This document shows, in pieces, positions 61,501 through 64,000 of a DNA stretch of 64,000 nt. The stretch's first letter is position 1; each line of letters opens with the position of its first letter. The stretch is taken from contig JABMCL010000736.1 in NCBI GenBank assembly GCA_018857735.1, positions 893,501 through 957,500 on the forward strand. Direction: 5' to 3'. The translations under genes and the position numbers were made by a program. Under the pieces are notes generated by a model that had not been told where the DNA came from, did not search any database, and saw nothing but the letters and a program-made list of their open reading frames with translations. Source of the DNA: Alviniconcha marisindica. Its lineage: Eukaryota > Mollusca > Gastropoda > Provannidae.

Positions 61501-62655
61501 ATGATGATGACCATTTTCTGTGTGTAACTCACTAACTGTACTATAAAGAATGACCATTTTTTGTGTGTACCTCACTTACTGTACTGTAAAGAATGACCAT
61601 TTTCTGTGTGTAACTCACTAACTGTTTACTGTACTATAAAGAATGACCATTTTCTGTGTGTAACTCACTAACTGTACTATAAAGAATGACCATTTTCTGT
61701 GTGTAACTCACTAACTGTACTATAAAGAATGACCATTTTCTGGGTGTACCTCACTAACTGTACTATAAAGAATGACCATTTTCTGGGTGTACCTCACTAA
61801 CTGTACTATAAAGAATGACCATTTTCTGTGTGTAACTCACTAACTGTACTATAAAGAATGACCATTTTCTGTGTGTACCTCACTAACTGTACTATAAAGA
61901 ATGACCATTTTCTGGGTGTACCTCACTAACTGTACTATAAAGAATGACCATTTTCTGTGTGTAACTCACTAACTGTACTATAAAGAATGACCATTTTCTG
62001 TGTGTACCTCACTAACTGTACTATAAAGAATGACCATTTTCTGTGTGTAACTCACTAACTGTACTATAAAGAATGACCATTTTCTGTGTGTACCTCACTA
62101 ACTGTACTATAACGAATGACCATTTTCTGTGTGTAACTCACTAACTGTACTATAAAGAATGACCATTTTCTGTGTGTACCTCACTAACTGTACTATAAAG
62201 AATGACCATTTACTGGGTGTACCTCACTAACTGTACTATAAAAAATGACCATTTTCTGTGTGTACCTCACTAACTGTACTATAAAGAATGACCATTTTCT
62301 GTGTGTACCTCACTAACTGTACTATAAAGAATGACCATTTTCTGTGTGTACCTCACTAACTGTACTATAAAGAATGACCATTTTCTGGGTGTAACTCACT
62401 AACTGTACTATAAAGAATGACCATTTTCTGGGTGTACCTCACTAACTGTACTATAAAGAATGACCATTTACTGGGTGTACCTCACTAACTGTACTATAAA
62501 GAACTGCTGAGTCAGTACCTGCGAGGAGCTGACAATGTGTCGTTTGTCAGATGACCAGTCCATGCACAGCACCTTGCCTTGATGTCCTTTCAATACACGA
62601 CGAGGCTTGATGTTCAGTTGTTGCACGCTTTCTAGTCGCTCACTGACAACACACA
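51903..62655 (-). CDS. GNB5: G protein beta-5 subunit gene, N-terminus outside the window
   Basis: Seven-bladed WD40 G beta of the beta-5 class, which in animals pairs with the GGL domain of R7-RGS proteins in neurons (family knowledge). Nine exons in transcript order: 62519-62655, 60953-60994, 59908-59984, 58801-58927, 57290-57433, 55708-55848, 55115-55211, 54417-54583, 51903-51914. They total 944 nt, about 313 residues plus stop; vertebrate short G beta-5 has about 353, so roughly 40 N-terminal residues lie beyond 64000. Beta-5 marks include KGHxx[49 protein letters not shown] and the C-terminal VWA. All phases agree. Tandem arrays fill most introns. Confidence 0.96.
51945..52705. repeat. 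CA-rich minisatellite, 39-bp core unit
   Basis: About 17 units of ACACACTCACACAAGATGAC, CTAGGAGTCAGAAAAAC; some are lengthened to 50-64 bp by GTGCACACAC insertions. It lies 30 bp inside the last GNB5 intron, so its CA-rich strand becomes a GT-rich tract just before the final acceptor. Confidence 0.93.
52998..53470 (-). mobile_element. 5'-truncated LINE (CR1/L2-like) fragment
   Basis: Minus-strand frame 53450-53208 resembles the C-terminal end of non-LTR retrotransposon reverse transcriptases: [18 protein letters not shown], then [16 protein letters not shown] and [16 protein letters not shown], followed by a stop. The element ends in an ATT repeat (plus strand AAT run at 53003-53020). Only the last ~80 codons and 3' UTR are present, the usual result of 5' truncation. 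CA and poly-A tracts interrupt the UTR. It sits in the last GNB5 intron. Confidence 0.75.
53700..54035 (-). mobile_element. tRNA-derived SINE, minus orientation
   Basis: On the minus strand GGGAATAGCTTAGTGGGTAG, AGCGTCCAACTGAAAAGCC is an A-box D-arm and anticodon-arm-like head (about 54028-53990). A weaker B-box region near TTTACAAATCCC follows, then a body of about 270 bp. The 3' tail is not clear. Confidence 0.6.
54417..54583 (-). CDS. GNB5: GNB5 exon: WD repeats 6-7
   Basis: 167 nt. It completes Gly then reads [20 protein letters not shown] and [20 protein letters not shown], ending TGSWDYTLR. The WD blades NIWDALKG and SWDYTLR are clear. Acceptor CATCTAG, donor AGG/GTGAGG (GT at 54416-54415). 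The frame stays open for 17 codons past the donor, but splicing restores the family C-terminus. Confidence 0.96.
54584..55114 (-). other. GNB5 intron
   Basis: Contains a CA run (54651-54690) and a G-rich patch (55018-55080). Nothing else recognised. Confidence 0.7.
55115..55211 (-). CDS. GNB5: GNB5 exon: WD repeat 5-6 junction
   Basis: 97 nt. It reads [19 protein letters not shown] then [13 protein letters not shown], as in G beta-5 ([24 protein letters not shown]). Acceptor TTTTGCAG, donor G/GTAAGTG. Ends in phase 1. Confidence 0.96.
55489..55707 (-). repeat. Tandem copies of an exon end with its 5' splice site
   Basis: About 3.5 extra units of 55-56 bp. Each carries a minus-strand copy of the exon end GATGATGC-AACT or GATGCCACT, then GTGAGTAAATGTC and a pyrimidine stretch. 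The first unit is the true donor at 55707. So the intron repeats the exon/donor junction, with near-perfect donors at about 55649, 55593 and 55537. Confidence 0.85.
55708..55848 (-). CDS. GNB5: GNB5 exon: WD repeats 4-5
   Basis: 141 nt, 47 codons, phase 0 both ends. It reads [47 protein letters not shown]. Acceptor TGTTACAG, donor GTGAGT. Both edges of this exon have been tandemly copied into the flanking introns. Confidence 0.97.
55849..56330 (-). repeat. Four partial copies of a GNB5 exon start with 3' splice site
   Basis: Upstream (in transcript sense) of the 55708-55848 exon are four units, anchored at 55892, 56013, 56115 and 56236, spaced 121 bp (one is 102 by deletion). Each contains about 78 bp copied from the exon (minus strand GGGTGTGACAAAGTGGCC, GTGTGGGACATGAGGAC, GTGTGCAGATGTTTGA). 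Three keep the TGTTACAG- or TGTCACAG-type acceptor plus about 40 bp of intron; the 56013 copy lacks part of the exon start. They diverge from the exon after ATGTTTGAG and are decoy half-exons. Confidence 0.9.
56320..56645. repeat. Minisatellite, 23-bp unit
   Basis: About 14 units of ACATCAACCAGGACAGGACACAG, some shortened. The unit derives from the intronic spacer of the neighbouring 121-bp repeat (CATCAACCAGGATAGGACA), so one array was born from the edge of the other. Confidence 0.93.
56646..56964 (-). other. GNB5 intron, unique part
   Basis: A poly-T patch (56718-56727) and a G-rich patch (56738-56755). No other feature. Confidence 0.6.
56965..57280. repeat. Three 116-bp tandem units next to a GNB5 donor
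   Basis: CATCATGACATGCAAATAC recurs near 56990, 57102 and 57219, with TTTTACATCCACTTGC and CATTTTAACAAAAT between. The last unit's TTTTACATCCAC touches the 5' splice site of the 57290-57433 exon. Confidence 0.88.
57290..57433 (-). CDS. GNB5: GNB5 exon: WD repeats 3-4
   Basis: 144 nt, 48 codons, phase 0. It reads [48 protein letters not shown]. Nearly identical in pattern to vertebrate G beta-5 ([23 protein letters not shown]). Acceptor ATGCACAG, donor GTGAGT. Confidence 0.97.
57640..58030 (-). mobile_element. Dispersed (AAT)n-CA repeat, minus orientation
   Basis: Plus-strand order: (AAT)5, GAAGTGTTTATAAAGTGAA, CTGTACAGACTG, CA block (57713-57765), then GAAATGTTTTCAGGCTACAC and TTGAAATAAGC. 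Same landmark order as at 29936. Likely a non-autonomous retroelement copy. Confidence 0.45.
58136..58292. repeat. Minisatellite, 27-bp unit
   Basis: About six units of GGGTTCTAGCAAACTTCAAC, GCTTCAT, one of them truncated. Confidence 0.92.
58660..58780 (+). mobile_element. SINE 3' tail remnant
   Basis: TTGTACAGCCCAGTGAG, then ACAGCGCTTTATAAGAATTA and a degenerate ATT repeat. Same style as the GCGC-TATAA-(ATT)n tails elsewhere. It ends just before the donor of the 58801-58927 exon. Confidence 0.4.
58801..58927 (-). CDS. GNB5: GNB5 exon: WD repeats 2-3
   Basis: 127 nt. It completes Gly then reads [19 protein letters not shown] and [32 protein letters not shown] and AAKKK-VA-HT-YLS are G beta-5 specific. 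Acceptor GGCAG before GGGGCTAGAC, donor GTGAGG. Confidence 0.97.
58928..59284 (-). other. GNB5 intron, unique part
   Basis: The stretches at about 58910-58950 and 58985-59025 are partial copies: both contain GTTGTCTA, CCCCCTGCCA and GCACACACCA. So the acceptor region of the 58801-58927 exon has one imperfect duplicate upstream of it. Confidence 0.6.
59285..59907 (-). repeat. Array of about 22 copied 5' splice sites
   Basis: The unit, about 30 bp, is the last 23 nt of the adjacent GNB5 exon plus the first intronic bases. On the minus strand it reads TCAGGATCTGTGGTAGCTTG, TGG then GTAAGCA. The exon's own end (59908-59930) is the first unit. About 22 intronic copies follow; many keep TTGTGG/GTAAGC, others have GTATCAGG, GTAAATG or CCTGATAC-type variants. 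A block of about 180 bp (59550-59690, again 59690-59810) is a higher-order duplicate. The WD40 sequence PSGSVVACG in the exon is ancestral, so the array grew out of the exon edge. Confidence 0.93.
59908..59984 (-). CDS. GNB5: GNB5 exon: WD repeats 1-2, [14 protein letters not shown]
   Basis: 77 nt, 25 codons plus 2 nt. It reads [18 protein letters not shown] then SGSVVAC and GG. Acceptor TTTGTGCAG, donor GTAAGC (GT at 59907-59906). EHAVTMPxTWVMAC is diagnostic of G beta-5. Its last 23 nt are the seed of the intronic array. Confidence 0.97.
59985..60119 (-). other. GNB5 intron, short unique part
   Basis: Unique sequence with a CA run at 60080-60090 between the 59984 acceptor and the 69-bp array. 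Confidence 0.6.
60120..60830. repeat. Minisatellite, 69-bp unit, about 10 copies
   Basis: Very uniform: AAAACACAGTCACAGTGCAA, GAACATCAAACTAGGAAGAA, AGACAGACTGGTCACAGC, ACCAGTAGGGC. 69 is a multiple of 3, so both strands stay open for over 240 codons, producing spurious frames. It lies about 120 bp inside the intron from the donor of the 60953-60994 exon. Confidence 0.95.
60953..60994 (-). CDS. GNB5: GNB5 exon: 14-codon WD1 microexon
   Basis: 42 nt, phase 0 both ends, reading [14 protein letters not shown] (vertebrate DGKVIVWDSFTTNK). Acceptor TTTGCAG, donor GTTTGT. Too short to be found by ORF length. Confidence 0.95.
61246..61283. repeat. Poly-G tract
   Basis: GGGGG-TT-GGGGGG-TT-G run; the last segment is about 21 G. 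Confidence 0.92.
61380..61500 (+). mobile_element. SINE 3' tail remnant
   Basis: TTTGTAAAGCGCTGAGGGC, then ATCTGCGCCTTAGAAATGAT and (ATT)n. Same tail style as other SINE-like copies here. Confidence 0.45.
61515..62505. repeat. Minisatellite, 43-bp unit, about 23 copies
   Basis: Unit GAATGACCATTTTCTGTGTG, TAACTCACTAACTGTACTAT, AAA, with variants GTACCTC/GTAACTC and TGTG/GGTG. On the minus strand each unit contains TTAGTGAGTTACAC or TTAGTGAGGTACAC, which resemble 5' splice sites. The array starts about 15 bp inside the intron after the 62519-62655 exon donor. Confidence 0.95.
62519..62655 (-). CDS. GNB5: GNB5 exon: N-terminal helix end and WD1
   Basis: 137 nt (2 nt plus 45 codons). It reads [19 protein letters not shown] then [26 protein letters not shown]. 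Vertebrate G beta-5 has RRTLKGHGNKVLCMDW and IVSSSQ here. Acceptor TATTCCAG, donor GTACTG (GT at 62518-62517). First GNB5 exon visible. Confidence 0.95.
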
Positions 62656-63555
62656 CTGGAATATACAACAAATGAGGTTAACTTTTTCAATGACACATTT
62701 TTGTGACTTTTTAAAATGTTATAAATTTTCTTTTAAATCCAGCCTCCCAATCAAGACAGAGCTAGCATGATTTAATTTTTTTTCTTCTCAAGACTACAAG
62801 ACTAAGTAGACAGTTTAATGACATGTTGTCTGACCCAAGCTAGCAAGCCAAGTGCTGCAGCTTCACGATACCTGTTTACTACACAATATGAATTTAGTAT
62901 AATACATTAATACTAAACTATAAAAGATTTAAAAAATGTACCAATTTTCTAACTAATATGAAAATATATACCCAAGCCAAAAAAAAAAAAAAGGTAAGCA
63001 ACTCTGAGGAAAGTAAAGACACAAAGACTGAAAGTGAAAGAGTCAAATATTATTTAAATTCTCATCAAATAAAGTCAAATAATGATTTCAAAAAGTTGAT
63101 AAGATACATTTGTCAAATCAATGACACTGAACAATCACTTTTCTGGATATCTTTCACTTTTTCCAGCTGTTTTTCTGTATTTAATTACTGTTAGTATTAG
63201 TGTATACTTGGCAAAGAACCTGCAGACTGCAAGCTGATTACATTTTTTATACACATTATATTTGAAACTGTCTAGCAATTGCATTGTGAACTAAGCCAAG
63301 CCTTTACCATCCATTGGCATCAGTTCATTAGACTCCTGAGCCTAAATTGTTTCACTCATACACAATACTGGAGAAACTTGTAATTTTTAGTATTTTACAC
63401 TCAACAAGCTTGTTTTTCACAGGTCCTCCATGCAGTGTAGAGTTAGCATCAAACTGACTGCATGCTGAATGGAGGTAGACCAGTGACTAAGCTTTTCTTT
63501 TATCACAATATCAGCAATCATTACACTTTACAGTCCAAAAGCCAAACCTATGGTT
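62656..63555 (-). other. GNB5 upstream intron, no features
   Basis: Unique A/T-rich sequence with a poly-A run (62979-62992). I found no exon for the missing N-terminal helix. Confidence 0.6.
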
Positions 63556-63559
63556 TTGA

Positions 63560-64000
63560 TAATTTATTATTATTATTGATCGCTTTTATATAGCGCTATT
63601 CTCCACTCTCCAGCAGACTCACTGCTCTCGCATGTGATTCTACATGAGTGACTAGCTAAGCTTTTTATGGCGCGTTTTTGAATATCCACCGAAGTGGTGT
63701 ACTTACAGCGCTGGCATGGCTGGTGCCACAAGAAACTGCTGCCATCTCGTGCGTTCTGTGTACACCATACAACCATGCACCATGTCACTTCATGCAAAGC
63801 CACATACGTAAGGTGTATGCGTGTTTAGCTGTAACCTGCCACCTGCACTATTGGCAGAATGACCGGGGTCTTTTACGTGCTACTGCGGTAACACGGGGGT
63901 GGAACGGATACCGAAATAAGAGTCAGCACAGAAAGTTGACCCTGGAGAAGAAAATTCTCCCGCCGCTCCAGCAGGGATTCGAACCCGCGACCTTTTGATC
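63560..64000 (-). mobile_element. tRNA-derived SINE, minus orientation, cut by window end
   Basis: On the minus strand a perfect B box GGTTCGAATCC (63973-63983 region) is followed by a body containing CAGTAGCACGTAAAAGACCC and CACTTCGGTGGATATTC. The 3' end is GAGAATAGCGCTATATAAAA, GCGATCAATAATAATAA. The A box lies at or beyond base 64000. The (AAT)n tail and GCGCTATATAA end suggest it is the best-preserved member of the SINE-like family in this window. Confidence 0.75.

Overview
This is a window of animal nuclear DNA: intron-rich, with long T-rich introns, many GT/CA, TA and poly-G/poly-C tracts, tandem minisatellites and tRNA-derived SINEs ending in (ATT)n. The two recognisable genes are metazoan and invertebrate-like. 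The repeat style suggests a mollusc, perhaps a gastropod, but that is inference.

Left part (1 to about 43 kb, + strand): a casein kinase 1 gamma gene (CSNK1G type). Its first coding exons, with the glycine-rich loop and ATP lysine, lie before the window. Ten exons supported by reading frame and splice phase run from 580 to 31330. The gene then ends in either of two alternative terminal coding exons (33649 and 34216). Each completes a lysine codon and supplies a Cys-Cys plus polybasic tail, the membrane anchor of CK1 gamma. Two further phase-0 open segments (20549-20701 and 21711-21830) are candidate cassette and terminal exons.

Right part (about 43 to 64 kb, - strand): a G-protein beta-5 gene (GNB5 type). 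Nine exons from 62655 down to 51903 encode about 313 residues; only about the first 40 codons are missing. The last coding piece is 12 nt (V-W-A-stop). The introns are packed with minisatellites. Several arrays start right at 5' splice sites, and two of them are built from the exon edge itself, so exon-end plus donor, or acceptor plus exon-start, is tandemly repeated. An unrecognised minus-strand first coding exon (47487-47695, one membrane segment) may mark another gene.

The two genes converge. The plus strand is T/G-rich up to about 43 kb and A/C-rich after it, matching the change in transcribed strand. The region between holds three consecutive minisatellites sharing one core. CK1 gamma is a membrane-anchored kinase (Wnt co-receptor phosphorylation and trafficking). 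G beta-5 partners R7-RGS proteins in neurons. No functional link between the neighbours is implied.
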